DNA of 64,000 nucleotides. Source: Anomaloglossus baeobatrachus. Lineage: Eukaryota > Chordata > Amphibia > Anura > Aromobatidae. This document shows positions 23,442 to 35,188 of this stretch, in pieces. The notes under the pieces were generated by a model that saw only the letters and a program-made list of their open reading frames with translations, had not been told where the DNA came from and ran no database searches. The stretch's first letter is position 1; each line of letters starts with the position of its first letter. Made by a program: the position numbers and the translations under genes. The stretch covers positions 686,561,137 through 686,625,136 of the forward strand of contig NC_134354.1 in NCBI RefSeq assembly GCF_048569485.1, written 5' to 3'.

Positions 23442-24738
23442 TACAGTATATCTCAAAAGTGAGTACACCCCTCATGTTTGTGTAAATATTTTATATTTTT
23501 TCATGGAAGAACACTGAAGATCTGACACTTTGATACAATGTAAAGTAGTCAGGGTACAGCTTGTATAACAGTGTACATTTGGTGTGCCCTCCTAATAACT
23601 CAACACATAGCCATTACTGTCTAAGGCCTCTCTCACATGTCCGTGAAAAACCAAGCACGTTTTTCACGGTCGTGTCAAAGGTACGTTTTGCCCTCCGTGA
23701 GCCGTGTTTATGGCACACGTGTGTTCTCCGTGTGTTATCCGTGATAACACACGGAGAACGCGAACTTTCTACTCACCTGTCCCTGGCGTCGCTGTCCGTG
23801 GTGCTGATCTTTGGTCTCCGGTCCTGCCGACTCCCCGCTGCTGCTGCTTCCGGCCTCAGTGAAGTGAATATGAAATGAGCATAATGAGCGGCGGTCGGCA
23901 GCAAGTGACAGCAGCGGCAGAGACAGGAGGGCAGGAGAAGGTGAGTAAAGGTTTTTTTTTTTTCACACAGACATATGTTTTTTGTCCAGTGCATGTCACA
24001 CGGAACACATCCGTGTGGTCCGTGTGCATTATGTGTGACACGTTTGCGTTCCGTGTGATACCCGCGATGCCGGAGAGAAAACGGACATGTCGGCGTGTGG
24101 ACACACGTAAGTAAGGAACGGACACTCGTTCCGTGCCAAAATACGTGTGTCCAAAACCATAGGAATCCATAGGTCTACGTGTGTAGGTGTCTCCGGTACG
24201 TGAGAAAACTGCCAAACACGTACCGGAGGCACGTACGTGTGAAAGAGGCCTAAACCACTGGCAGAAAAAGTGAGTACACCTCTAAGTGAAAATGGCCAAA
24301 TTGTCCCCAATTAGCAAATTTTCCTCCTCGGTGTTATTTGACTCATTAGTGTTTAAAGGTTTCTGGTGTGAATCGGGAGCAGGTATGTTAAATTTGGTGT
24401 TATCATACACACACACTCTCATACTAGTCACCGGAAATTCAACATGGCACCTCATAGCAAAGTATACTGTGAAGATCTGAAAAAAAGAATTGTTGCTCTA
24501 CATTAAGATGGGCCAGGCTATAAGAAGATTACCAACACCCTAACATTGAGCTTCAGCTCGGTGGCCATCACCATTCAAAGGTTTAACAAGACAGGTTCCA
24601 CTCAGAACAGGCCTCATCATGGTCGACCAAAGAAGCCGAGTGCACGTGCTCAGCGTCATATCTAGAGGCTGTCCTTTCAAAATAGATGCATGAGTGTTGT
24701 CAGCATTGCTGCAGAGGTTAATTAAAGGATAAAGGAAT
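23442..24738 (+). mobile_element. Tc1/mariner element, 5' part only, carrying an insertion
   Basis: The end TACAGTATATCTCAAAAGTG and the following leader (GAGTACACCCCTCATG) are typical of a common vertebrate Tc1 family. After a 616-bp insertion the leader resumes at 24,251, and a transposase start follows near 24,443 (MAPHSKV...). The frame then covers roughly the first 85-95 codons, the paired-like DNA-binding domain, with in-frame stops at about codons 16 and 73 (TAA, then TAG). The DDE catalytic domain and the right inverted repeat are missing. The copy stops where the 24,739-25,269 element begins. It is an old, inactive pseudotransposon. Confidence 0.85.
23635..24250. mobile_element. PIF/Harbinger-like non-autonomous element inside the Tc1
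   Basis: The ends GGCCTCTCTCACATGTCC and the inverted form of CACGTGTGAAAGAGGCC match imperfectly. It is flanked by TAA on both sides (23,632-23,634 and 24,251-24,253). The interrupted Tc1 leader would read GTCTAAACCACTGG, the usual Tc1 sequence, so TAA is a true 3-bp target duplication. The interior is full of ACACGTGTG and CCGTGTG words. No protein is encoded. Confidence 0.82.
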
Positions 24739-25269
24739 ATGCATTGCTGGCCAGAAAACATGACATTTTGCAGAAAAAATGAGTTATTTTGCAAATAAAA
24801 TTGGCCAAATTTACTTGAGCATAGTTACTATGTCAAGGTATAACTCTAAACTGGGTCCTAATATACATTTCTGCTTCTTTTACATCCTTTAGTTTTTTTT
24901 CCTTCCCCTTTACTTGAGTGCAATTCAAATTTTGGATAATGTATGCTATGTTCAGTTTGCACCAGTTCAGACCTTCAGTTTTAAGGTGATGGCAATTCTT
25001 CTATTTTGTATTATAGAGTCATGTCCTTTGTCTGCGCACCCCTCCCAGTGACCTCAGGTGTTTTAATTTTTCTTTTGCAAGTTATTTTCTAGCCCATATA
25101 AAGAATGGTCAGGAATGACATGAAAAGAGGCAGAAATTTAGATTAGGACCCAGTTGGGAGTTATACCTTGGCATGGTAACTGGGCTCAAGTAAATTTGGC
25201 CAATTTTATTTGCAAAATAACGCATTTTTCCGCAAAAATTATTTTCATGTTTTCTGGGCAGCAATGCAT
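24739..25269. mobile_element. DNA element with about 110-bp inverted repeats, family unknown
   Basis: ATGCATTGCTGGCCAGAAAA at the left and its near complement ending AGCAATGCAT at the right begin two inverted arms of about 110-120 bp. The arms share GGCCAAATTTACTTGAGC and GTTATACCTTGGCATGGTAA-like blocks. The interior is about 290 bp. It truncates the Tc1 to its left. The duplication is not clear and no coding region is present. Confidence 0.65.
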
Positions 25270-25856
25270 AGTCTCATTTCAATATTCACTATTTGTATCC
25301 TTTAGTTATTTTTCCCTGCCCTTTTCATAAGTGCAACTGTTATTTTGGATAATGCTTAAGGGCTCATGCGCACGTTGCGTAATAGCATGCATTTACGCTG
25401 CGTATTGTACTATGAAGATTGTGCATGACACGTGCACACGTTGCTTTTATGAACGCAGCGATTTGGGTGCTAAAATTTTGACCCAAATCCGTGCGTTCAT
25501 AAACTGAGCATGTCAATTATTTCTGCGTTCTGGATGCAGCTCCCACTCCGTCTATGGTGGGGGCAGCATCCCGAGCTCATGAAAACGGAAGTGTCGGGGA
25601 CTTCTGATCTTATACCCAGGATTCTGAAGTGGTGACAACACTGGGGGACGTAACACCATTGCGACTAGTCCCTGCACTCATTAGCATATCATAAAGAATC
25701 TTTAGAAATACTTTCTAAATACTTTCTATTCTTCCAGAACTGCTGATGGTTCTGGGGGCCTATTGCACCTGACAGGTTCACTTTAAGTTTCTGTCCTACT
25801 GAGCTGTCAATGTTCAGTGTGCCTCTATATTGGGTTATATTCCAGGAGAAAACCTC
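25270..25856. other. Repeat fragments, no gene seen
   Basis: 25,290-25,352 repeats, in direct orientation, a segment already present inside the preceding element at about 24,883-24,950 (ATCCTTTAGTT, TTTTGGATAATG). From 25,359 a fragment begins GGGCTCATGCGCACGTTGCG, the left end of a small element with no right end found. The remainder is single-copy-looking. Confidence 0.4.
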
Positions 25857-25859
25857 TTA

Positions 25860-27628
25860 GGCCCCCTTCACACGTCCGTGAAAATACACGCACGTGTGTT
25901 ACGGGCCGTTTTTCGGGTCCGTGTCCCATTTTTGTGTCCATTTTTAAGGTCCGTGTGGCATCTGTGTGAATTGCGTATGCTAGCCGTGTGTGTGTGTGTA
26001 ATGTCCGTGTGTGCGTGTGAAATTTAACTGACGTGTGTGTGTGTTGTCCATGTGAAATGTCCGTGTGTGATGTAACATGTCATTGATGCATACCCGCTGA
26101 CAGCAGACAGAGTTGCGCGCTGAGAATGAACTCGGGTGAACTTCACCCGACTTCATCGTCATACCGCGGCTGTCTGGGTGTCGCGTACTGATTAGCGGTC
26201 ACCCGTGAAGGACTCACCGGTGACCGCTAATCCCCTTAATGACTAGTGAGCAGCGCGATTAGCGCTGCCGTCACTCAGGTTACCCGCGGCTAGCTGGATC
26301 CTCCACTCGTGACCGCAACTCACCTGTGACTTCATCGCTGTCACTCGGGTGACTTGCTGTCACAGTTGGAGGATCCAGCGGTGACCGCGAATAACCTCAG
26401 TGACAGCTCAGCTGATCGCGATACTCACCTCAGTTGCTGCGTGGAGGTGACAGGAGCGGCAGTGTTCTTCTGCAGCTCCTGTCACCTTCATGTAGCAAAG
26501 CTGGAAGTGACGAGAGACCTCCGTGGATTACGCTAGACCTGTAGGGGTTTTTGGGGCTTAATAAATTGGTGAACGCGGGTTTTTTGTAGTGTTTATTATT
26601 TCAAATAAAGGATTTTTTCACTGTGTGTGTTTATTTACTGTAACTTACGGATTTATCATTGGGGGTGTCTCATAGACGCCTGCAATGATTAATCTAGGAC
26701 TTATTGTCAGCTATGGGCTGCCATTAACTTCTTATTACCCCGATTGTCAACGCACCAGGGCAAATCGGGAAGAGCCGGGTAGAGTCCCAGAACTATCGCA
26801 TCTAATGGATGCTGCAATTCTGGGCGGCTGCTGGCTGATATTGTTAGGCTGGCGGGCTCCCCATAACGTGGTGCTCCCCATCCTGAGAATACCAGCCTTC
26901 AGCCGTGTGGCTTTACCCTGGCTGTTATCAAAATGAAGGGGACCGCACGTCGTTTTTTTTTAATTATTTATTTATTTTTTTTTTGTCTGCACAGTATAGA
27001 CCCGCCCACCGGCTGCTGTGATTGGTTGCAGTGAGACAGCTGTCACTCAGCGTGGGGGCGTGTCTCACAGCAACCAATCATAGGCGCCTGTGGGCAGGCA
27101 AAGCAGGGAATACGAGATTGATTAATGAGCGGCCGGCTTTTTCAAAATAGAAAAAGCCGCCGGAGTTTATTGAACAGCTGTGCAGCGCCGCGCCGGTGAT
27201 CGGTAAGTATGAGAGAGGGTGGAGACTGACCGACATACTGTGAGAGAGGGACAGACAAGACAGAGAGACAGACAGACACAGAGAGACCGACCGACATACA
27301 CAGAAATAGAAAGAATGACCGACATCGTTAGAAAAAAACACCAAACGGACACGGACCATAGGGAGATGCATACGTGTTTGCTAACGTGTGCGCACATACC
27401 CATAGACTTTCATTGGGTCCATGTGTGCGTGCTCCGTGCAGAAAACGGACATGCTTCCGTTCAACACGGAAACACATACGGATCACGGACACGCACACAC
27501 GGACATTATGAAATAACGCACGTGTGACCTCAAACATAGATTAACATTGGTGCATGTTTGTCCGTGTCTCCGGTATATACGGAAACGGAACAAACACGCA
27601 CGTGTTTCACGGACGTGTGAAGGGGGCC
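25860..27628. mobile_element. PIF/Harbinger-like non-autonomous element, 1.77 kb
   Basis: The ends GGCCCCCTTCACACGTCCGT and ACGGACGTGTGAAGGGGGCC are perfect inverted repeats, flanked on both sides by TTA (25,857-25,859 and 27,629-27,631). A 3-bp TTA/TAA duplication is the hallmark of PIF/Harbinger. The interior contains ACACGTGTG-rich arms and a cassette at 26,640-26,940 shared, in inverted orientation, with the element at 30,236-31,967. The cassette keeps an 83-codon open frame. No transposase is present. Confidence 0.85.
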
Positions 27629-27631
27629 TTA

Positions 27632-27985
27632 AGCTGTGTACGCATATTGCGTTTTTTTAATGTGTTTTTTTGGTGCAGTTTTGGGACAAAAACGCATGTC
27701 TACCCTTATGCCAGCAACTCAAGGAGAATTCTGAAGTGCTGTACACATGTTGCTTATTTTTTTACTTGCAGATTTTGTCGCAGAAAAAATGTACAGCATG
27801 TCAATTGTTGGTGCGTTTTTTTTCCCGTGTTTCGTAGCTCTTCCAGCCATTAACTTCACTAAAAAAAACGCATGGCGAAAATGCACCAAAAAGGCACCAA
27901 ATAGTCCGGGTTTTTTTTCTGCCACAAGGTGGAGATTTTAGTGCATAAAATTTCTTCACCAAAAACTCAGTGTGCGCACATACCC
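27632..27985. mobile_element. Small Harbinger-like element sharing a TTA with its neighbour
   Basis: The left end AGCTGTGTACGCATATTG and the inverted right end GGGTATGTGCGCACACTG match imperfectly. The flanks are TTA (27,629-27,631) and TTA (27,986-27,988). The left TTA is also the right target duplication of the 25,860-27,628 element, so the two lie back to back. The interior is rich in AAAACGC and TTTTTGC words. Confidence 0.6.
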
Positions 27986-27988
27986 TTA

Positions 27989-28205
27989 GTATGGCAGCCT
28001 ATAAAAAAAAAATGGCCTTCCTTGTATCCTGCATAGATAAAAAATACCTCAAATGATGCATTTGAAAATAAAGGCATAAGTTGGAACAGTATAGATAGCT
28101 ATGGATGCTGCACCAGAGGCCATCAGGTTGCGTGATGTGGCAGTCCGAAGTGTCAACCAGGCAGCGGCATATTTCCGCACCCCAGAATTGGATTTGGATG
28201 CTCTC
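27989..28205. other. Short single-copy-looking stretch
   Basis: No feature recognised. Confidence 0.3.
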
Positions 28206-28208
28206 TAA

Positions 28209-28763
28209 AGGCTGCTTTACATGGTACGACCGATTGTGCGATTTCACAATCGATCGTACCCGCCCCCGTCCTTTTTGCGTCACGGGCAAATCGCTGCCCG
28301 TGGTGCACAAAGTCGGTAACCCCCGTCTCACATACTTACCTCTCGTGCGAACGTCCACTTCCTGGAGTGGGAGGGACGTTCGGCGTCACAGCGACGTCAC
28401 ATGGCCGCCGGCCAATAGAAGCGGAGGGGCGGAGATGAGCAGGATGTAAACATCCCGCCCACCTCCTTCCTTCCACATAGAACCGGCGGCTGACGCGGGA
28501 GGCAGGTACGCGATGTTCATCGCTCCCGTGGTGTCACACGGAGCGTCGTGTGATGCCACAGGAACGATGAACAACCGGCGCCCGATTTCAGAACCGATAT
28601 TATGGAACCTAGCGACCAGTACACGACTCACGATTTGTGAGTGATACTGCGTCGCTAGGAGGTGTCACACAGGCCGGCATCGCCAGCGATGCCGGATGTG
28701 CGTCACAAAAACCGTGACCCCGACAATCTATCGCACGATAGATTGTCTGGTGTAAAGCAGCCT
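28209..28763. mobile_element. Harbinger-like element, AGGCTGCTTTACA family, copy 1
   Basis: The ends AGGCTGCTTTACA and TGTAAAGCAGCCT are inverted repeats flanked by TAA on both sides. The 555-bp body has a GC-rich core (CGGGCAAATCGCTGCCCGTG, GCGACGTCAC) shared with the copies at 33,187-33,712 and 44,925-45,487. No protein is encoded. Confidence 0.82.
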
Positions 28764-28898
28764 TAAGAGAAAGTGAAAAATGTGAGCTCCCTGAATTTAA
28801 TTGTACTCCTATATTTCAGCTATAAGTACAACTGAAACCCTAAGTGCACTTTAAGGTGAGGTCGATGTCAGCAGCATGATCAGGTCATCTTATAATGC

Positions 28899-30166
28899 TG
28901 CTGAAGTCATTCTCTTGCACTCCACAAGTGGTTAATGTTGGTACGGTGAATGTGACTCGCCCACCCCAGGGCAATGGGACACCCGGTGCCGGGCCGGAGG
29001 TAGTCAGTGGTGGCGGGGCCCGGCTCCGTGGCCCTGGTGGGTGTCAGTAGAAGATGTGGCTTGATGAATAAAGTTTGTGTTCGTGACGCCACCTGTGGTA
29101 TGCGGCTATTAAGCCGCCGCTGCTGTGTAAGGCCTCCGGGGTGATGAAGTGGCAGCAATGATGATACTGCTCCCCACAGGTGGAGCAATGCCCGGGGCAC
29201 TGTTGGTGCTCGTGAGAGTCTATGGTGTAGTGGAAGTCTTAGCAGTTAAAATAACAGAGACCACTCCAAGGGTGCAGTTCAAGTTCTTTACTCACAATTC
29301 TTGTCTGGGCCCGCAGGGCCCTTGGACTGCTGGGACCACTGTCAGGGACCTCCGCCGTTTCTGGGTGATTCTTGGAGCAAAACCCGGTGCCCTTCTCTTA
29401 AGTGTCTCTGCCTTCTGCTGTCTTCCTAAGCCTTGCCTTTTATAGGGTAAACCTGGCTTGGCCTCCACAACAGCCTCCAGGCTGGGGGGTCACCTGTCGG
29501 CTGATTACCCCTTTTCCAGAGGTGCTGCTGTGGGCTGTGGCCCGGGGAGTCTACAACTTTCCCTGGGCCTCGGTTTTTACTGTTTGGAGATGATTTTGCA
29601 CTCCTCCGGTTTCTAGGGACCGTCCCCTGTTGCAGCTTGATCCCTCCACCGATGTTCCTGTGGAACAGGCCACCGCAGCTCTACAGCTACCCGTGGCCCT
29701 GGGACCCCTTCTGTTCCCTGCTTGGTGGCACCTGGACCCTCTGAGTCCCAGGATCTTCACCAGGAAGCGTCTCTTTCTTCTTTTCAGCTCCTGACTGACT
29801 TGGAGCTCTCTTTCCGTTTACTTCTCCTCCTTGCCTGCCTCCTGCAGGCCTCCTTCTCCTTCCCCTCCCTCTCTCGACTCTCTAAACTTGACCTTCCTTC
29901 CTTTGTCTGCTCTCATGTGGCTCATCCCACCTCCCCAGTTGCTCTGATCTACCCTATAGGAGCAGGGATGGGTCTTACGGCCCCTCCCAGCATGCAGCAT
30001 GGGAGGGTAACTGCCACTATCCCTGGTCCCAGTGTGTTCCTAGCAATGGGTGTAGTGTGGATTTACCAGGGGACCGGTGTTCACTCCTTTCCTCACCCAG
30101 AATGGGCATCACACCGCTGGATGGGGTGCAATGACCTGTGGCGACGGAAGCCTCAGGGGCGCCACA
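28899..30166 (-). mobile_element. Solo LTR of a Ty3/gypsy-type element
   Basis: Bounded by TG and CA and flanked by the 5-bp direct repeat AATGC (28,894-28,898 and 30,167-30,171). On the minus strand it starts TGTGGCGCCCCTGAGG, like the other LTRs in this window (TGTGGCGCCC, TGTGACGCCC), and it contains the shared CGTGACGCCACC block. Its length is 1,268 bp. It is a fossil with no internal region, left by recombination between two LTRs. Confidence 0.82.
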
Positions 30167-30235
30167 AATGCTCCAATGGAGCTGAAGAAATCAAAGTTTT
30201 ATTGTCATGGGGAATCTTGTGAGGTGACAGTATAA

Positions 30236-31967
30236 GGCCTGCGACACACATCCGTGCCCCCGGTACGTGTTTGGTACGTTTTTGCACATACCGGCGGCAC
30301 GGAGACACGTTGACAAATGTTACCCTATCGTAGAAGACACACACACGTAAAACCACACGGAATGTGTGTCCATGTGGTTAGTACGTGTGCGCGTTTTTCC
30401 ACATGGCCGACGTGTCCGTTTTTAGCCGTCAGCATGCAGGCACGGACCCGCTAAAGTCAATGGGTCCGTGCCTGCATGGACGGCACACATAGCATGTCCA
30501 TGTGCTACACGTACCGTCCGTGTGCGTTTTTAAACGAGCAATGTCAGGTTTTTTTTTTTGTTGTTAAATGTCAGTCTACCTACCTTTTTTTCTGTTGTTC
30601 TCAGTCATCATCCCTTTGGCGCTCGGTCTGTATCTTCCCCTGTCGCATACTCACCAATCCCCGATCATCAGCGCGGCGAAGAACAGCTGTGCCAAAGATA
30701 CGCGGCTTCAATTAATTTGAAAATGCCGGCCGCTCATTAATCATCTACTATTTCCTGCTTCCCCCTCCCACAGGCGCCTATGATTGGTTGCAGTTAGACA
30801 CACCCACACGCTGAGTGACAGCTGTCTCACTGCAACCAATCACAGCCGCCGGTGGGCGGGTATATACGGTGCAGTTAAATAAATAATTAATTAATTAAAA
30901 AAAACGATGTGCAGTCCCCCCCAATTTTGATACCAGCCAGGGTAAAGCCATACGGCTGAAGGCTGGTATTCTCAGGATGGGGAGCTCCACGTTATGGGGA
31001 GCCCCGCAGCCTAAAAATATCAGCCAGCAGCCGCCCAAAATTGCCGCATCCATTAGATGCGACAGTTCCGGAACTGTACCCGGCTCATCCAAAATTGCCC
31101 TGGTGCGTTGGCAATCGGGGTAATAAGGAGTTAATGGCAGCAACCCATAGCTGCCACTAAGTCCAAGATTAATCATGGCAGGCGTCTCCCCGAGATACCT
31201 TCCATGAGTAATCTGTAAGTTAAATTAATTAAACACATACACCTGTAAAAATCCTTTATTTGCAATAATAAACACTAAGAAATACCCTCGTTCACCACTT
31301 TATTAAGCCCCAAAAACCCCTCCATGTCCGGCGTAATCAAGCTCTGCTACATGAAGGTGACAGGAGCTGTAGAAGAACACCGCCGCTCCTGTCTGCTCCA
31401 CGCAGCAACTGAGGTGAGTAGCGCGATCAGAGATGACGTCATTCAGGTAACTCATGGCCACCGCTGGATCCTCCAACTGTGATAGCAAGTCGCCGAAGTG
31501 ACAGCGATGAAGTCACAGGTGAGTTGCGGTCTCGGGGGAAGGACTCCAGCTGGCCGCGGGTAGCCTGAGTGATGACAGCGCTAATCGCGCTGCTCACTTC
31601 AGTCACTCAGGGGATTAGCGGTCACCGGTGAGTCCTTCACGGGTGACCGCTAATCAGTACGCGACACCCAGACAGAGCCGAGGTATGACAATGAAGTCGG
31701 GTGAAGTTCACCAGAGTTCATTCTCATTGCGCGACTCTTTCTGCTGTCAGCCAACATGTATCAACGACATTGAGCATCACACACGGAACATTTCACACGG
31801 ACATTACACGTATGCATACACAGCCATTCCACACACACACACGGCAAGCATACGCCATCACACGGATGTCACACGTACTGGAGAAACACCCATAAAAAAC
31901 GGAACACGGACCCTAAAAACGGAACGGGAGACAGGTACGTTTTTTATGCGGAAGTGTGTTTTAGGCC
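30236..31967. mobile_element. PIF/Harbinger-like non-autonomous element, 1.73 kb
   Basis: The left end GGCCTGCGACACACATCCG and the inverted right end GGCCTAAAACACACTTCCG match imperfectly. It is flanked by TAA on both sides (30,233-30,235 and 31,968-31,970). It contains, in reverse orientation, the cassette of the 25,860-27,628 element. That cassette again holds an open frame (31,176-30,895, minus, 93 codons) whose protein aligns with the 83-codon frame of the other copy. CA-rich and ACACGG-rich arms flank the cassette. Confidence 0.82.
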
Positions 31968-31970
31968 TAA

Positions 31971-32779
31971 GGGAGGGAGAAGTTTGTGAGGATAAGTATT
32001 TGGAGTGGAGGGAGGGGAGAATATGTGTGAGGAGATAGTATGGGGAGTGGGGAAAAGGGTGTGTCAGGAGACAGTGTGGACAGGGGGGATTTTGTGAGGA
32101 GACACTATGAGCAGGGGGTAATGTGTGAGTGCAGAATAGAGAGGGGAGGCATTGATAGTGTGTGAGAGCACAGTATGGAGGGGAAAATAGGCAGAAAGAG
32201 TATATGCGGACGGTTCAAAGTAAAAGAAAAGGGGGGGGGAGCACAGTGTGAGGGGACAGTCTGAAGAGGAGGCCCAACATGGAAAGGACAAGAGAGTGTG
32301 GAGACCATGTACCAGGAAAAGAAAAGTGCAGAGGTTTTATTTTGTGCAGAGACCACAGTGAGGAGCAATTATTGAGGGGCACAGCATAGGACAAATATTT
32401 CTTATTCAGAGGCATTATAATCACACTGTTGTTTTTTTTTTAAAGGGCACTGTGTAGAGATTTGCTGCATACGACCAGACGAGAGGAAAATCAGCAGACA
32501 TGAGCTGTGAATGTTAAAAGTAATCATTGAGTCTGGACAAGAAACTAGTTGAGACAAAAAGAAAGGAAACAAATCCAATCAGAAAAGGTGTCACCTGTAA
32601 GGTATTTGGATCTAAATATTTTATTTTTTATACTAACTGCATTTTATCAGTACTTTGGTTCCTCTATGGTTCACAGTCTGATGGCAATTGATAAAAACAA
32701 CTCCCAGTATCTCCTTACTATTGTTGAGAACATACTGTAAATTGTAGGTTAATGTTATACCAATGTATATTGGGCTTAC
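31971..32779. other. Purine-rich degenerate repeat, then unremarkable DNA
   Basis: 31,971-32,420 is GA-rich on the plus strand with recurrent TGTGAGGAGACAGTATGGAG-like words, a strongly decayed minisatellite. 32,420-32,779 holds nothing I recognise. Confidence 0.5.
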
Positions 32780-32984
32780 CGTCATTACAATTGATCACTG
32801 TACTAAGCATGGTGGTTCTGGCGATGTATTCCTGTACCAATTGTGGTTTTGATGATGCAGGCACATACTAATTATGGTTCTGGTAAAGAATACCTGTTCT
32901 GATTATGTTTCTGAAATTTACTCATGTGCTGATGATAGTTCTGATGCTGTATTCATGTACTAATAGTGGTTCTTGTGATGTATT
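32780..32984. repeat. Degenerate minisatellite of about 36 bp, left part
   Basis: Loosely repeated words TGGTTCTGGTGATGTATTC and CTGTACTGAT. The same array continues at 51,633-51,800, on the other side of the large LTR element inserted into it. Confidence 0.65.
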
Positions 32985-33186
32985 TGTCACGCTAGGTACG
33001 GGGAAGTACCAAGTAAATGGCAAATGGGAAGGGAAGGGAAAGTGAACAAACAACTTATTTCTAGATGACTCAGGGAGAAAAACCACAAGGATTCTCCAAG
33101 TGTATGCAAGCCGACTGATTGCACTGAAGACTTGTTATGGGTGTAAAGACACCAAGGGAAGTGCTGAGGAAAAGGAGCTGAAAGGT

Positions 33187-33712
33187 TGAGGATAAGCGAT
33201 CGCACCCACCCCCGTCGTTTGTGCGTCGCTGGCAATTAGTTGCCCGTGGCGCACAAAGTCGTTTACCCCCATCACACGTACTTACCTGCCGGACGACGTC
33301 GCTGTGGGCGGCGAACATCCTCTTCCTGAAGGGGGAGGGACGTTCGGCGTCACAGTGCCGGCCAATAGAAGCGGAGGGGCAGAGATGAGCGGGACGTAAA
33401 CATCCCGCCCACCTCCTTCTTTCCGCATTGCCGGTGGGACGCGGGTAAGCTGTGTTCATCATTCCCATGGTATCACACGGAGCAACGTGTGCTGCCACGG
33501 GAACGACGAACAACCGGAGCACAGAAGGAGGAACGACTTTTTGAAAATGAACGACGTGTCAACGAGCAATGATAAGGTAAGTATTTTTGCGCGTTCACAG
33601 TCGTTCCGAGGTGTCACGCGGTACAATATGTCTGACGATGCCGGATGTGCATCACTAACGACGTAACCCCGACGACATATCGCCTGATATATCGTACCGT
33701 GTGACGCCCGCA
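33187..33712. mobile_element. Harbinger-like element, AGGCTGCTTTACA-related, truncated copy 2
   Basis: Shares with copies 1 and 3 the core CCCCCGTCGTTTGTGCG, TTGCCCGTGGCGCACAAAGT, GGGACGTTCGGCGTCACAG and CATCCCGCCCACCTCCTTC. The right end, ATGCGGGCGTCACACGG when inverted, is a variant. The left inverted repeat is missing. It sits in the 3' LTR region of the large gypsy element. Confidence 0.65.
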
Positions 33713-33879
33713 TTACAATTACGGTATTGTGATGTTCTCCAATTACTTTACGATGCAAATTAGATGGCACAAACAACCTCCCTGGAGGGCAACAGGCCGG
33801 GACACCCCCCCTGAGCCTCCACCATCTCTATCTCGAGTTCTGGGCACCAGGTTGAGACAACCACCCTCTACTGCAAAAT

Positions 33880-34311
33880 GGAGACAGGGTTTACATGATC
33901 ACTACCACCAGGGAAGCTCCAGGATAAAGCATCTGCCTTGATGTTTTCTAACCACATGACAATAAGTGACAGCAAAATTAAACCTAGTAAAAAACTAAGA
34001 CCATCTAGCCTGCGTAGGATTGAGACATTTGGCAGATTCAAGGTTTTTATGGTCTGCGATTATGGTATTTGGATGGACTGCCCCCTCTAACCAATAACAC
34101 CACTCTTCAAAAGCCAACTTAATTGCTAAGAGTTCTCTATTGCCTGCATCATAATTCCCCCTGTCGAATACAATTTCTTGGAAAAGAAAGCACATGGATG
34201 CTATTTACCAGGAGACGTACCTTGTGACACAGCCTCAACTCCCACCTCCAAAGCATCAACCTCCATGATAAAAGGCTGTGAAACGTCAGGCTGAATAAAT
34301 ATACGTGCTGT
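33880..34311 (-). mobile_element. Gypsy pol fragment: end of reverse transcriptase and RNase H
   Basis: Minus-strand translation gives PDVSQPFIMEVDA-type sequence, then [27 protein letters not shown] and NPTQARWS. These are the diagnostic junction and RNase H motifs of vertebrate Ty3/gypsy pol. It is the downstream continuation of the reverse transcriptase at 47.1-47.9 kb; the two are separated by the insertion at 34,312-47,119. Fossil. Confidence 0.85.
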
Positions 34312-35188
34312 TGACATGCCCATCAGTGCCGTGGGGCTACTGGGAATTGGGCCGGTTCTTTTTGGGGAGGATGTCACGGCAGCAGGGCCAGACTCCGTGA
34401 CCCTGGTGGAGTCATGTAAAATCATGCTGGGGGAGATATTTACATGGGATGATAGTTCATGATGCCACCTGTGGTACTCGGCAATATATAACCGACGCTG
34501 CTGGATGGGACCCGCTGGGAAAGATGGTGGTGCAGCAATGATGGTACAGCTCCCCACAGGTGGAGCAGGGCCCCAGGGCAACCGTTTTAGACCTTTAGCA
34601 GGTGGAATACTTTGAATAGCGTGGGGCGGGCGGCGCAGGTATGAGTCAAGGACACAGAGGGATGCAGTCATTAGTTCTTTACTGACAGTTGTCAGTTTCA
34701 GATTAACATGGACGGCCAGTCATATGCTGCCCTTGGAGTACTGAGTCCTGCGGTGACGGGATCCAGACAATCCACAGGTAATTTGGAGGCACAAGACCAG
34801 TGTCCCTTTCCTGGTCGTCTTCCTACGCTGGCTTCGCCCTCCTGCCTTGTGTCCTCACACACAGTGCCCAAGTCGGTGTCCGTGGGTCCTGGTGGGGAGG
34901 CTTTTTCTGCCTTTGTTCCCTTAGCCCTCTATGGTCATGTGCCGCCCCCGTGCCAGCAGCCGGGTTGCTCGGATCCAGATCCGCGGTGGCTCAAGGGGTC
35001 TCCGGACCCGGGGGTCGTGCGGCCACTCAATGAAAGGGGGACTATGTACAGGGGGGTTAGAAGTTCGTGACGCCACCCACTGTGTATGGTAATGTGAGGG
35101 ACCACCGCTGCTGTTGGGGAGCCCGGTCACGATGGTGTAGCAGCCTGATGTTTAACTCCTCCATGGGTAGGAGGTTGTGTCCCGGGGC

